A stretch of 36,078 bases of DNA from Candidatus Riflebacteria bacterium HGW-Riflebacteria-2 (GTDB lineage: Bacteria > Muiribacteriota > Ozemobacteria > Ozemobacterales > Ozemobacteraceae): assembly GCA_002839435.1 (NCBI GenBank), contig PGYA01000048.1, positions 1-36,078 of the forward strand, read 5' to 3'. Positions within the stretch are counted from its first letter, which is position 1. Each line of letters starts with the position of its first letter. Both the position numbers and the translations under genes were made by a program. Positions 23,810-32,308 of this stretch are shown in pieces. Below the pieces are notes generated by a model. It had not been told where the DNA came from. It searched no databases and was given only the letters and a program-made list of their open reading frames with translations.

Positions 23810-26011
23810 TCAGATACGCTTTTTTCCCTTGAGGATTTTTACCATCGAGTTTACCACCTGAATGCCTTTGGTGCCACGGCCAAAGCCGTCGTCCATACCG
23901 CATTCCTGTGCAATCTCGCGGGTAACCTGGGTGCCGCCACACATAACCATAACCTTGTCTCTGATGCCTTTTTCGCGACAGAGTTCGTCAAGCTTGCGCA
24001 TATTCTTGCGGTGCACGTCGTTATGGCTGATAATAGTGCTGATCAGAATGGCATCAGCGCCAGTCTCGATAGCGGCATCGACCATCTTGCTGACCGGCAC
24101 TGAAGTGCCAAGATAATGGTATTTAACGCCGTATTTTTCGATGCCACCATGCTTGATATCAAGAATTTCGCGCAGACCGACCGAGTGCTCGTCTTCACCG
24201 ACGGTTCCGGCAACTACTTTGAGACCGATTTTCTTAATGCCTTCACGAATTTCGTCTTCACTCAGGAGAACTTCTTTGGGCGGAATCTTGAGCGTCGTGC
24301 GGTCAATGGCAAAATCAACCTTGCCCTTGACTTCGACGAAGGTTCCTTCGCTAGGGTGCATGACCTGGGCATTGATGACTTCGGGGTCGAGCAGACCCAT
24401 TTTTTTGGCGATTTCCTGAGCGGCTACTCTGGCGACTTCGAGTTCTTCGGGCACGAACAGCTGAATCAGCACGGTGCCGTCGCCGGCCCATTCCGCCTCA
24501 GGCTTGATCATCTTGCCCTTGCGATATTCGACAGTCTTTGCCAGGCGCAAATTACAGTTGTCGGTCTGATCGATCTCATCGATATAAGCGATTTTTTCGG
24601 GCTTGCAGAGTGTGCAACCTTCGATCGGATCACAAGGTTTCTTGAGACCTGCCGGAAGTTTGTTATAACCGAATACGCTACAGACGGGCGCCATGTAGTC
24701 AGCATCACGTTCGACGATAGATCCGGCACCAACGCCGCCTTTCCCGTCGCGGGCGATGCCATCGCCATTTCGGTCGGGATACTTGGCGGAATCAACGAAA
24801 AAGCCCTTTTCGACGGCAGCGAAGTAGCCGCCAGACTCGACCATTTCTTCGAGGAAGCAGATAGCGCGCTCTTTTATATCTCTGACCATTTCGCCGAGCG
24901 GGCCGCTGCGATCAATCTTGACCAGCTGCTTGAAGCCATCGAGAGCGACGAGGGTCTGCTTGGCGGTTTCGATACCGCGGATGTTGTTGTAGTGCCATGG
25001 CACGTTGCGGCCTTCGTCGGGCGTGATGGTGCTCTGAATATCGGCCGAGGTCAGGGCCGAAATCATCGTATCGATAACATGGGTGCGGGTTGCTTCTTCA
25101 ATGTCAGATTCGATATAACGTGTATTTTGCTGAGCGCGGAACTTGTATTCGCTGAAAATGTCGCGTAGAGCAACCGCGTAGGGCAGGTCATACCAGACCT
25201 TGGGCGCCGGAGGCGCGCAGGGCGGAACTGTCGAGAGACCAATCTGGCTTTTCGGCATGCCGATGGCAGCAGAGAAAGCGCAGTTGATGCCATGCTGCAC
25301 GAGCAGTTCGGGCATGACCGACCAGCCTTCTTTTGCGGTGGCGTTGGCGTTGTGGGCTCCATCGATTTGAAAGATACCGGCATCGGCCATTACCTTTTTG
25401 GCGCTGGCTGCATCGGTGAAAGAGCGATACATGTTAACGTTGCGGTAGAGCACGTTGTATTGCGGATCCTGATGGGCGCCGTTAATGCCTTCTTCGGCAA
25501 AGAGAACGGCGACTTCGGGGCCGGCAACGCCGGAAACATAAGAATGGAAATTGATCTTGCGGCCGACTTCGTCTTCGATGAGGTCGCAGGCCTTACGCGA
25601 GGCGCGAATCTGCTTGCGAGTGATCGGCACACCGCCGACGCCTTCGGGAGTGCCTTCGAGCAGGCCGTCGATGTGGCTCTGACCGGTGGTTCTGATGACC
25701 ATTATATGGTCAGCGCCATGCCAGGCGGCCATGCGCATGCGGCGAATATCGTCTTCAAAACGTCCCGAAGCGATTTCGGTTGTAATGACCGGCTGCGGCT
25801 GCGGATCGATGTTATTGAAATACTTGGCGGCCGGCAACGGAACCGAGTTTTTGAGCGGTTTGGTCATGTCCTTGAAATGGAACTTTTCGACCTTGTAGCC
25901 GCCGTCAACATTTTCGCGCCATGTCCAGCCTTTGCGGCGCGGATGATAGTTTTCGAGATTATTTAAAATTTCTTCAATGTCGATTTTCTTTTTAATATCG
26001 AGGCTTTTCAT
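23810..26011 (-). CDS. oraE: D-ornithine 4,5-aminomutase, large (E) subunit
   Basis: The 733-residue protein matches OraE in length and content. The cobalamin-binding DxHxxG motif is D607-E-H609-S-V-G612, with H609 as lower axial ligand. K620 in ILDIKHGG follows 11 residues later, the same spacing as between the cobalt-ligand histidine and PLP lysine that I recall from the Clostridium sticklandii enzyme. The TIM-barrel part is N-terminal, with ATGQSHIDGLLEGTPEGVGG near residue 110. With OraS it converts D-ornithine to 2,4-diaminopentanoate using adenosylcobalamin and PLP. AAAGGT precedes the ATG, 31 nt after oraS. Confidence 0.95.
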   Translation of the reverse strand: MKSLDIKKKIDIEEILNNLENYHPRRKGWTWRENVDGGYKVEKFHFKDMTKPLKNSVPLPAAKYFNNIDPQPQPVITTEIASGRFEDDIRRMRMAAWHGADHIMVIRTTGQSHIDGLLEGTPEGVGGVPITRKQIRASRKACDLIEDEVGRKINFHSYVSGVAGPEVAVLFAEEGINGAHQDPQYNVLYRNVNMYRSFTDAASAKKVMADAGIFQIDGAHNANATAKEGWSVMPELLVQHGINCAFSAAIGMPKSQIGLSTVPPCAPPAPKVWYDLPYAVALRDIFSEYKFRAQQNTRYIESDIEEATRTHVIDTMISALTSADIQSTITPDEGRNVPWHYNNIRGIETAKQTLVALDGFKQLVKIDRSGPLGEMVRDIKERAICFLEEMVESGGYFAAVEKGFFVDSAKYPDRNGDGIARDGKGGVGAGSIVERDADYMAPVCSVFGYNKLPAGLKKPCDPIEGCTLCKPEKIAYIDEIDQTDNCNLRLAKTVEYRKGKMIKPEAEWAGDGTVLIQLFVPEELEVARVAAQEIAKKMGLLDPEVINAQVMHPSEGTFVEVKGKVDFAIDRTTLKIPPKEVLLSEDEIREGIKKIGLKVVAGTVGEDEHSVGLREILDIKHGGIEKYGVKYHYLGTSVPVSKMVDAAIETGADAILISTIISHNDVHRKNMRKLDELCREKGIRDKVMVMCGGTQVTREIAQECGMDDGFGRGTKGIQVVNSMVKILKGKKRI

Positions 26012-26042
26012 TGGTTATATACCTTTCACGATGGTCAGCGGC

Positions 26043-26393
26043 TCAAAAAAGGCCTTCGAGAGCGGTTTTATCTTCATTAATGCGTTTTGCTGCGGCGCGA
26101 AGATCTACCTTATGCTTCTGCGAAACTTTTAGAACAACATGGCCGGCGCCTTTACCAAGAAGACCAGCTTCGTTGATGCGGCTGACGACACCCTGCGAGG
26201 TTACGCTGTCGATGCCCATGCGCAGAAGGACTGAGCGTTCTATGGACTGGGAGGTATATTTTCTGCCATAATCTACCATTGGCTCGACGATCTGGTTACA
26301 GAGTTCCCAGAATCTGGCCTTCAGCTGCTCATCGTTCATGTTTTTGAGCTGCTGGCGACGTGCTTCGAATTTTTTGATGCGGTCTTCGCTCAT
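26043..26393 (-). CDS. oraS: D-ornithine 4,5-aminomutase, small (S) subunit
   Basis: The 116-residue protein is mostly helical and charged, with DGRKYTSQSIERSVLLRMG-like order visible in the middle (YGRKYTSQSIERSVLLRMG), as in OraS. It has no cofactor motif of its own; the subunit is structural and completes the OraSE heterotetramer. It is the promoter-proximal gene of the ornithine module. AAAGGAA lies before the ATG, and a promoter with a palindrome lies just upstream. Neither the dehydrogenase (ord) nor the thiolase (ortAB) genes of the clostridial pathway are found nearby. Confidence 0.92.
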   Translation of the reverse strand: MSEDRIKKFEARRQQLKNMNDEQLKARFWELCNQIVEPMVDYGRKYTSQSIERSVLLRMGIDSVTSQGVVSRINEAGLLGKGAGHVVLKVSQKHKVDLRAAAKRINEDKTALEGLF

Positions 26394-26417
26394 AGCTGGT
26401 TCCTTTCGTGAATGCTC

Positions 26418-26446
26418 TATATATCAGCAGAGTTGGCATAAGCCAA
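26418..26446 (-). promoter_or_regulatory. Promoter of the ornithine module with overlapping palindrome
   Basis: On the minus strand TTGGCT (26446-26441) and TATATA (26423-26418) are separated by 17 nt, upstream of oraS. A palindrome TTGGC-N4-GCCAA at 26433-26446 covers the -35 and the start of the spacer, a typical place for a repressor operator. Which regulator binds is unknown. Confidence 0.45.
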
Positions 26447-26585
26447 ACTTCGCGTTGCCATATGCTAGCCCAAAGCAGCATTTTTTACAACTCAGTTTAC
26501 TCGGCAACAGAACGAACGACGTCGTCAGCTGATGATGAGGATATTCTGACGCCACAGCTGCTTTGTGGGCAAATAAGATCGCTGG

Positions 26586-27560
26586 TCAGCTGCCCAGGTA
26601 GCTGCTGGTTTGCAGGTAATTTTTTACGTAGTCTTCGACGGCCTGTTCAAGGGTGAACAAAGGTTTGGTGTAGCCGGCTTTTCGGATCTTTTCGATATTA
26701 CCGCAGGTGTAATACTGATACTGGTTGCGGATCGAATCGGGCATGTCGACATAGCTGATGCGCGGCGGGCGGCCCATGGCGGCGAAAGTTGCCTTTACCA
26801 GGTCGTTCCAGTTGCGGGCGATGCCGGTGGCGACATTGAACAGGCCACCAGCCTGGTTGTCGAGAAAATGCAGAGTCATCTCGGCGGCATCTTTAACGTA
26901 GATAAAATCGCGCAACTGCTCGCCGTCGCCGTAACCTTCCCGATGCGAACGGAACAGCTTAACCTCGCCGGTCTGGTTGATCTGCTCAAAAGCCTTGAGA
27001 ATAAAACTGCGCATCGAACCCTTGTGATACTCGTTCGGGCCGAAGACGTTGAAAAACTTGATGCCGACGCACCTGTCGAGCAGACCGCGGTGCTTGAGCC
27101 AGAGATCGAACATCTGCTTCGAATAGCCATACATGTTGAGCGGCGTCAGCTTCGCGATGCCATCAGCATCATCGTCGAAACCATGTTCGCCGTCACCGTA
27201 GGTGGCAGCACTGCTGGCGTAAATGAAGCGGGCGCGGTTGGCGACGGCCCAGAGCGCGAGCGCCTTGCTGAACTCGAAATTGTTCTTGATCAGATAACTG
27301 GCATCGCTCTCGGTCGTGCTGGAACAGGCGCCAAGATGCAGAACTGCCTCGAATTTATGTGAGTCAAAAGCGCCCTTGTCGAGATAGCTTAAGAAATCGG
27401 ACTTTTCGCAATAATCGGCATAGCGCAGGCCGGTAAGGTTTTTCCATTTTTCACCGCTGCCGAGATGATCGACGATGATAATGTCATCTATGCCGCGCTG
27501 ATTAAGAGCCCAGACAATTACCGAACCGATAAAACCTGCACCACCAGTCACCAGAATCAT
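26586..27560 (-). CDS. hldD: ADP-L-glycero-D-manno-heptose 6-epimerase
   Basis: The 324-residue extended SDR has GGAGFIG at residues 6-12 and the family-specific HLGACSSTTE at 75-84. The Tyr-Lys pair is Y144-G-Y-S-K148. It inverts C6 of ADP-D-glycero-D-manno-heptose to give the L-glycero form used in lipopolysaccharide inner core, so the organism probably has an outer membrane with heptose. GAGGG precedes the ATG. Other heptose genes (hldE, gmhA, gmhB) are not in the window. It follows another SDR on the same strand after 194 nt that contain inverted repeats. Confidence 0.92.
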   Translation of the reverse strand: MILVTGGAGFIGSVIVWALNQRGIDDIIIVDHLGSGEKWKNLTGLRYADYCEKSDFLSYLDKGAFDSHKFEAVLHLGACSSTTESDASYLIKNNFEFSKALALWAVANRARFIYASSAATYGDGEHGFDDDADGIAKLTPLNMYGYSKQMFDLWLKHRGLLDRCVGIKFFNVFGPNEYHKGSMRSFILKAFEQINQTGEVKLFRSHREGYGDGEQLRDFIYVKDAAEMTLHFLDNQAGGLFNVATGIARNWNDLVKATFAAMGRPPRISYVDMPDSIRNQYQYYTCGNIEKIRKAGYTKPLFTLEQAVEDYVKNYLQTSSYLGS

Positions 27561-27626
27561 GTTTTTCCCTCGCTATCTAAGCAAAAGTTCATGTATCGTT
27601 TCTAATCAACAGCTTCGGCCATCAGC

Positions 27627-27715
27627 CGGGTTGCTTTTTCTCCAGGATTGGCTCAGAGCTGGCCTTTGCCTTCGGCAAACCGCTTCGCTCACAAGCTTAC
27701 GAAAAAGCAATCCCG
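27627..27715. repeat. Composite inverted repeat between hldD and the upstream SDR gene
   Basis: CGGGTTGCTTTTTC at 27627-27640 pairs with GAAAAAGCAATCCCG at 27701-27715; the match is complete apart from one bulged T. Between the arms lies a smaller perfect hairpin, TTTGCC (27665-27670) and GGCAAA (27674-27679). The enclosed CTCCAGGATT (from 27640) and GCTCACAAGC (27687-27696) resemble the 3' half of the dispersed repeat at 35953-36078. Confidence 0.5.
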
Positions 27716-27754
27716 TCTTCAGGCCTCGCCGCAGCCTCAAAGCACTTCTACAAA

Positions 27755-28789
27755 TCAGAACAGCAGCTTGATCAGTTTGAGAATGCCCTGGCTCCAGGGA
27801 ACGCGATGCGAAATGCCGGTCGCATTGGCGAAACTTGCCTGGTTGGCCAGATACCACTCATAGTTGCGAATCAGAGCCTGCTTGTTCGAGTATTTTGGCA
27901 CGAAACCCAGCTTCTTTTCGGCCTTTTCGATCGAAACGAAAGATTCCTGACAGGCGGTTTCGTAAACCCATTTGTAGAGCGGCGACAGCTTGAGAGCTTC
28001 AAGCAGGCGCAGAATCATGATGGCTGGGCCGGCCGGGAAAGGCTTGATCTTCTTGCCGAAGCCGGCACGGTCGAGAACAGCCTGAAAGTCGCCCCGGAAA
28101 GTGCCGAATTCTTTGGCGCCGATGTTGTAGGTATCGTTAACTATCGCTTCATCTTTGGTCAGGCACATATAGATGGCTTCGCAGAGATCTTCGACGTCGA
28201 GATACTGATAGAGGTTGCGACCGTTGCCGAGAATGGGAAATCCCCTGCCCTCGCTTGCCCAATCATAGAGCATGGCAAAGACGCCAAGCCGCTCTGGCCC
28301 GATAAACGACTTCGGCCTGAGAACCGGCACGCACATTCCCTTATCGCGAAATTCGAAACAGACCTCTTCGGCCTTGACCTTGGCTTCGCCGTATGGCCCA
28401 ACGCCGATCTTGCGATCGTCTTCGAAAAGCGGATGATGGTCGGGAACGCCATAGACAGCCGTCGAGGACACATGCACCACGCGCTTTATGCCGGCCTTCT
28501 GCGCCTGTTCGAGAACGGTGCGGGTGCCGTCGATATCGGTCGAAAAAATGTCTTCTGGCTTGTAAAGCGGCAGCGCCGCCGCGCAATGCACGACCGAGTC
28601 GCAACCCTGCAGTGCCAGCGCCACATCGTCAGCCTTGCGGATATCACCTGTGACAATGCCGATTTTGTCGCGCTCAGGATAGTCGAAAGGCGCGATATCG
28701 AGCGAAACCACCTGATGGCCGCGCTCGAGAAGATAACGCACCAGATTTATACCAAGAAACCCGGCCCCGCCGGTGATCATTACTTTCAT
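27755..28789 (-). CDS. NAD-dependent epimerase/dehydratase (extended SDR)
   Basis: The 344-residue extended SDR has GGAGFLG at residues 7-13 and the Tyr-Lys pair Y133-G-E-A-K137. It is similar to UDP-glucose 4-epimerase- and rhamnose-pathway-like sugar-nucleotide SDRs, but no feature fixes the substrate. GAGGT lies before the ATG at 28789. It lies next to hldD and near other glycan genes, so a nucleotide-sugar role is likely. A steroid- or flavonoid-type SDR is formally possible from the fold alone. Confidence 0.83.
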   Translation of the reverse strand: MKVMITGGAGFLGINLVRYLLERGHQVVSLDIAPFDYPERDKIGIVTGDIRKADDVALALQGCDSVVHCAAALPLYKPEDIFSTDIDGTRTVLEQAQKAGIKRVVHVSSTAVYGVPDHHPLFEDDRKIGVGPYGEAKVKAEEVCFEFRDKGMCVPVLRPKSFIGPERLGVFAMLYDWASEGRGFPILGNGRNLYQYLDVEDLCEAIYMCLTKDEAIVNDTYNIGAKEFGTFRGDFQAVLDRAGFGKKIKPFPAGPAIMILRLLEALKLSPLYKWVYETACQESFVSIEKAEKKLGFVPKYSNKQALIRNYEWYLANQASFANATGISHRVPWSQGILKLIKLLF

Positions 28790-28926
28790 GTTTACCTCAC
28801 AGCAAAATTTTACGTAATGATGTTATCAATAGTGTGTGCTAGATGCAAATGAACTTTTTCATAATAGCTAAGATGAAGACAAGGAGTATATCCACCACTC
28901 TGTAATCAGATATGAGCTTTTTGCAA

Positions 28927-28955
28927 TTGTGTTTTAATGAAATGTGGCTTATAAT
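28927..28955 (+). promoter_or_regulatory. Putative promoter for the permuted radical SAM gene
   Basis: TTGTGT (28927-28932) and a perfect TATAAT (28950-28955) are separated by 17 nt. Transcription would begin near 28962, giving a leader of about 59 nt. GGGAGAG at 29011-29017 is the ribosome-binding site for the ATG at 29021. The intergenic region 28790-29020 serves two diverging genes. Confidence 0.5.
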
Positions 28956-29020
28956 CGGCGACAACATCAACAGCAAAAAAGAGTTGTCTTCTTATTGCAA
29001 GCGAATATCAGGGAGAGATT

Positions 29021-30064
29021 ATGAACTCAAGCCATCTTACATGGTTGTCGAAGCAAATAGCTCGCAATATTTTAAGAACCTGGCTGGAGCAGAAAGCAAA
29101 ATTGTCAGGAGCAGCTTTTTCATGTAGGGTTCTGAAAGGAACATCGTCCTACAATCTGGCGATAAATTCCGACATGAGTGTTTCATGCAACTGCCAGGAT
29201 TTTGATGGCGCTGGAAGACTAGGCGATCTATCGATCAATTCACTGACAGAAATACTATCTGGTGAAAAAGCCCAGTATTTCAGAAAAACTCTTGCAGAAG
29301 GCAAATTGCCGTTACTGAATTGCACGCGCTGCGTAGAACTTGAAATGGTTGCTTCAGATCAGGCTTTGGAGGCATCAAAGATCATTGCTGTTCCTCACAA
29401 GAACATAATGATAGAGAATACGATTTTATGTGGATGCAACTGTTTGTCCTGTGCTCGTCCACAGGTTATGCGCAACAGAAAAAAGCTTGCACTTAGTCTT
29501 GATGATATTGGCATAATTGCAGAGGAAATCAAGAGACATGGAATATCCTCCCTGGCTTACTTCAATCTGGGCGATCCTTTTCTTTCTTCATCAATCTATG
29601 ATGAACTGGCTCTGATAAAAAAAGTAAATCCGCACCTTAGCATCTACACTTCTACCAATGGGCTTTATCTGGATTCTCCTGCTAAGTTTGAAGCTGCATT
29701 GCTGACTGATCGCATTGGAATCTCTATAGATGGAATAGATTCAGCCATGGTCAGAAAATATCAGCGGAACGGCGATTTTGAGCGCTCGTTTGGCAATATG
29801 TGCAGGCTAGTAAGCTATCGCAATAAACAGAGCCAGAATAAAACAGAAATAATGTGGAACTACATTCTATTCAACTGGAATGACAAACCAAAAAACATAA
29901 TCCAGGCTCAACAACTGGCACGCCAGGCTGGGATTGATACGCTTTCCCTATGTCACACGAAATCTCCGCTCTGGGGAACTTCATGGCGCTGGTATACTAA
30001 TAAATTCTATAGAGAGATTAGAAAAGGGCAGAGCTCACAATTTCTGGCAATTCCAATAGTTTGA
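29021..30064 (+). CDS. Radical SAM protein with an N-terminal SPASM-like segment
   Basis: In this 347-residue protein the order is unusual. A SPASM-like segment comes first (C56, C58, then a GDLSINSLTEIL element, then C101-T-R-C104), as normally seen at the end of SPASM proteins. The radical SAM motif follows as C137-G-C-N-C141-L-S-C144, with FNLGDPF and YTSTNGLYLDS after it. The C-terminus has no further cysteine cluster. Permuted or duplicated arrangements like this are uncommon. Function is unknown; neighbours are sugar enzymes and glycosyltransferases. The gene is A+T-rich (21 G+C of 60 at 29581-29640) against 32 of 60 in the next gene at 30181-30240, suggesting transfer or a shared origin with the 2.9-12.7 kb block. 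Confidence 0.78.
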   Translation: MNSSHLTWLSKQIARNILRTWLEQKAKLSGAAFSCRVLKGTSSYNLAINSDMSVSCNCQDFDGAGRLGDLSINSLTEILSGEKAQYFRKTLAEGKLPLLNCTRCVELEMVASDQALEASKIIAVPHKNIMIENTILCGCNCLSCARPQVMRNRKKLALSLDDIGIIAEEIKRHGISSLAYFNLGDPFLSSSIYDELALIKKVNPHLSIYTSTNGLYLDSPAKFEAALLTDRIGISIDGIDSAMVRKYQRNGDFERSFGNMCRLVSYRNKQSQNKTEIMWNYILFNWNDKPKNIIQAQQLARQAGIDTLSLCHTKSPLWGTSWRWYTNKFYREIRKGQSSQFLAIPIV

Positions 30065-30081
30065 TGCTATGGCAGAGGCTT

Positions 30082-31185
30082 TTAAGACATCAGAACTTCT
30101 GCGTGGCGTTGCATCGCTTTTTCCCAGGTAAAACCGGCAGCGCGAACAATGCTTCGCCTTCTTAATTCTAGTCTGTCACCCTCAAGAACACGCCGCATGG
30201 CATCTGCAAAAGAGGTGGCATTAAAGGGCGCGGCAAAGAATCCTGCATCAGCGCAAATTTCAGGCATGGGTTCTATATTCATGGCGACGACAGGACATCC
30301 ACAGGCCATGGCCTCAAGCAAGATGTTAGGACAATTCTCGCACCAGGACGGGTAGACCATGGCCACAGCATTGGCATACCATCCGGGCAATTCGCTGTAT
30401 TTGACCGATTCAAGAAACTCGATTCTTTCAGAGACACCTCTTGCCTGAACCAGTTCATGTATCATCTTCATGTAACCTGGATCGAAGACCTTGCCAGCAA
30501 CAAACACTCTGGGGAGTGACCTATCAAAAGCCAGCGCCTCGACAAGATATTCAAGCCCCTTATAAACATAGAGATTTGATACGTAAAGGAAATACGGCTC
30601 GTTGCCGACCCTGGCGGGCCTGGGCGAATCCGGCCTGAAGAGGCTGGAGATTCCATGGTAGAGAACCGGCGAATTGACTTCGGGCGCCCATTTTTTCAAC
30701 AAGGAAGCAGTTGCGTATGAAAGCGAGATTACCGAATCGCTTTTCCTTGCTGCATAAAGAGTCAACATTCTCAGGAAATAGAAATGTGCCAGTTTCAATT
30801 TTGGTTCATACTGCCGTAGCATCTTGAAAACACGCGGAGTAAGGGGTGCTACATTTCTCAGAATAACTGTTACAGGAATCCCTGGACTGACGAAAGGAAT
30901 TATGTTGGCAACACACAGCAGTCGGTCAGCCTGCCATTCTTTGCAGATTCGAATCAGGCCGGTATTTTCCCACAGGTAGCGCTGAAAAACGTTTCCAGAT
31001 GCCTCGGGAACAACCTTGAGGGTGAGGTTGGGCTGACTGCTTACAGTGACCGGCAACTCAATATCTGGTATAGCCGCCAGAAAATTGTCTCGCGGGCAAA
31101 GCTGTGGCAGCATCTGAAGGAGATTTACCAAATAGGATACACCGCCGCCGGCCCGGGCTGAAACAGCATTGATTAAAATTTTCAT
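30082..31185 (-). CDS. Glycosyltransferase family 4
   Basis: The 367-residue GT-B enzyme starts MKILINAVSARAGGGVSYL, with the glycine-rich acceptor loop. The donor-site signature is E291 in NILLEAMACGCPVVAMNIEPMPE, the E-x7-E region. YFLYVSNLYVYKGLEYLVEAL is the usual inter-domain strand. Cytoplasmic, adding a hexose from a nucleotide donor to a lipid-linked or surface glycan. It has its own near-leaderless promoter and ends convergently 17 nt from the radical SAM gene. Confidence 0.9.
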   Translation of the reverse strand: MKILINAVSARAGGGVSYLVNLLQMLPQLCPRDNFLAAIPDIELPVTVSSQPNLTLKVVPEASGNVFQRYLWENTGLIRICKEWQADRLLCVANIIPFVSPGIPVTVILRNVAPLTPRVFKMLRQYEPKLKLAHFYFLRMLTLYAARKSDSVISLSYATASLLKKWAPEVNSPVLYHGISSLFRPDSPRPARVGNEPYFLYVSNLYVYKGLEYLVEALAFDRSLPRVFVAGKVFDPGYMKMIHELVQARGVSERIEFLESVKYSELPGWYANAVAMVYPSWCENCPNILLEAMACGCPVVAMNIEPMPEICADAGFFAAPFNATSFADAMRRVLEGDRLELRRRSIVRAAGFTWEKAMQRHAEVLMS

Positions 31186-31191
31186 GTCTCT

Positions 31192-31197
31192 ATTATA
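31192..31197 (-). promoter_or_regulatory. Perfect -10 hexamer 6 nt before the glycosyltransferase start
   Basis: On the minus strand GGGTATAAT ends 6 nt before the ATG at 31185. No strong -35 or Shine-Dalgarno is seen. Transcription would start at or beside the start codon. Confidence 0.4.
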
Positions 31198-31321
31198 CCC
31201 TGTGTGACTGGTTCAAAATCTACCATATAACAAAAAGCTGCTGTTTAAAAGCAAAATAAGACTGGCAGGCTTCCCTTGAGCTGATTCAAATTGCATCTTA
31301 AGCATTGTGGATCTGGCATTA

Positions 31322-32305
31322 TCAGCCGACTGCTGGCTTTACACCCTTACCGACAACGCCATTCAAACCGTTTCTCACATTAACATCTACGAAGCCTTCA
31401 CGGGCGAACCAGCTCTGCACGGTTTCGAGGCTTTGCGGCAGATCGTATTCGGGTGAGAGCATGTCGAAAGTGTCGAGAATTGCCCATTCCATATTCAGTT
31501 CAGCAGACAGCCCCAGATATGAAAATTCGACGATTGGAACAAGCCTGGCCCCTGCCCTGCCGGCGATTTTGCGCAGCACCCTGGCGACCGGCACCAATGT
31601 GGGTGCAAGTCTGGCAATAAGCCGGTATAGCTTCTGCTGCTCGATGCGTTTGGTGAATGGGCGCAGCAGGTATTTCCATTGCAGGCGCGCCAACAGATCG
31701 TCACGATAAACGTCTATTACCAGCTCGCCGCCGGGCTTGACCTGCTTTGCCAGAGAGGCAAAAGCCTGGGCCGGATCGGGCGTGTGCTGTATAACGCCTA
31801 GACATATAACCTTGTCGAAAGACTCCGGCGCAAATGGAATCTTAAAAATGTCGCCCTGAAACAGATGTAAGTTCTTGTTGTGACCGTTGTTCAGGTAATT
31901 GGCATCGACAGCGGTCGAATAGTCGAATGAGTAGATTTCAGCGCCAGTTTTCACCAGAACCTCGGTAAAGCGGCCGGCGCCGGAACCGGCCTCAAGAATG
32001 CACTGTCCCGAAAGATCTGCCGGCCAGGCGGTCGCGTCTTCCACTCGCCGCTTTGAAATATCGAGTCCGGAAAAGCTGTCGAGCTGGGTTTTGCGATGGC
32101 GGTTCCATTGAAAACCGAACGAATCAGCATAATTTTCCCCCGGCACAAAGCGCGGAATGAATTTGATAAGGGAATACTCATTGGAGCAGTGACTACATCT
32201 GATCATTTCAGTTGCCTCTGACATGACCAACTCTCGCATCTGTTGAGCTGACAAGATTTGCTGATGGCAGTTTATACAAATGTATTTCAGTCTATTTGTT
32301 AACAT
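31322..32305 (-). CDS. Class I SAM-dependent methyltransferase with N-terminal zinc ribbon
   Basis: In the 327-residue protein an N-terminal zinc ribbon has C10, C13, C37 and C40 (YICINC and IRCSHC). The SAM-binding motif I is EAGSGAGR at residues 105-112, followed by a Rossmann fold of the Methyltransf_11 type (IKVICLGVIQHTPDP-like order, seen as KVICLGVIQHTPDPAQAF). The start lies 3 nt after the hydF stop. Substrate unknown; methyltransferases of this kind are common in glycan loci. Its tight linkage to hydF is unexpected and may simply be operon packing. Confidence 0.87.
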   Translation of the reverse strand: MLTNRLKYICINCHQQILSAQQMRELVMSEATEMIRCSHCSNEYSLIKFIPRFVPGENYADSFGFQWNRHRKTQLDSFSGLDISKRRVEDATAWPADLSGQCILEAGSGAGRFTEVLVKTGAEIYSFDYSTAVDANYLNNGHNKNLHLFQGDIFKIPFAPESFDKVICLGVIQHTPDPAQAFASLAKQVKPGGELVIDVYRDDLLARLQWKYLLRPFTKRIEQQKLYRLIARLAPTLVPVARVLRKIAGRAGARLVPIVEFSYLGLSAELNMEWAILDTFDMLSPEYDLPQSLETVQSWFAREGFVDVNVRNGLNGVVGKGVKPAVG

Positions 32306-32308
32306 GTG

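Noticed and set aside
22902..23861. Open frame of 319 codons opposite the reactivase gene
   Set aside because: Composition is typical of an antisense shadow and it crosses gene boundaries on the other strand.
24116..25168. Long open frame of 350 codons on the plus strand opposite oraE
   Set aside because: It is antisense to a well-conserved gene, has no ribosome-binding site or recognisable domain, and its openness follows from oraE's codon bias.
27806..28852. Long open frame of 348 codons on the plus strand opposite the SDR gene
   Set aside because: The opposite strand encodes a clear SDR with NAD motif and Tyr-Lys pair; this frame shows no family features.
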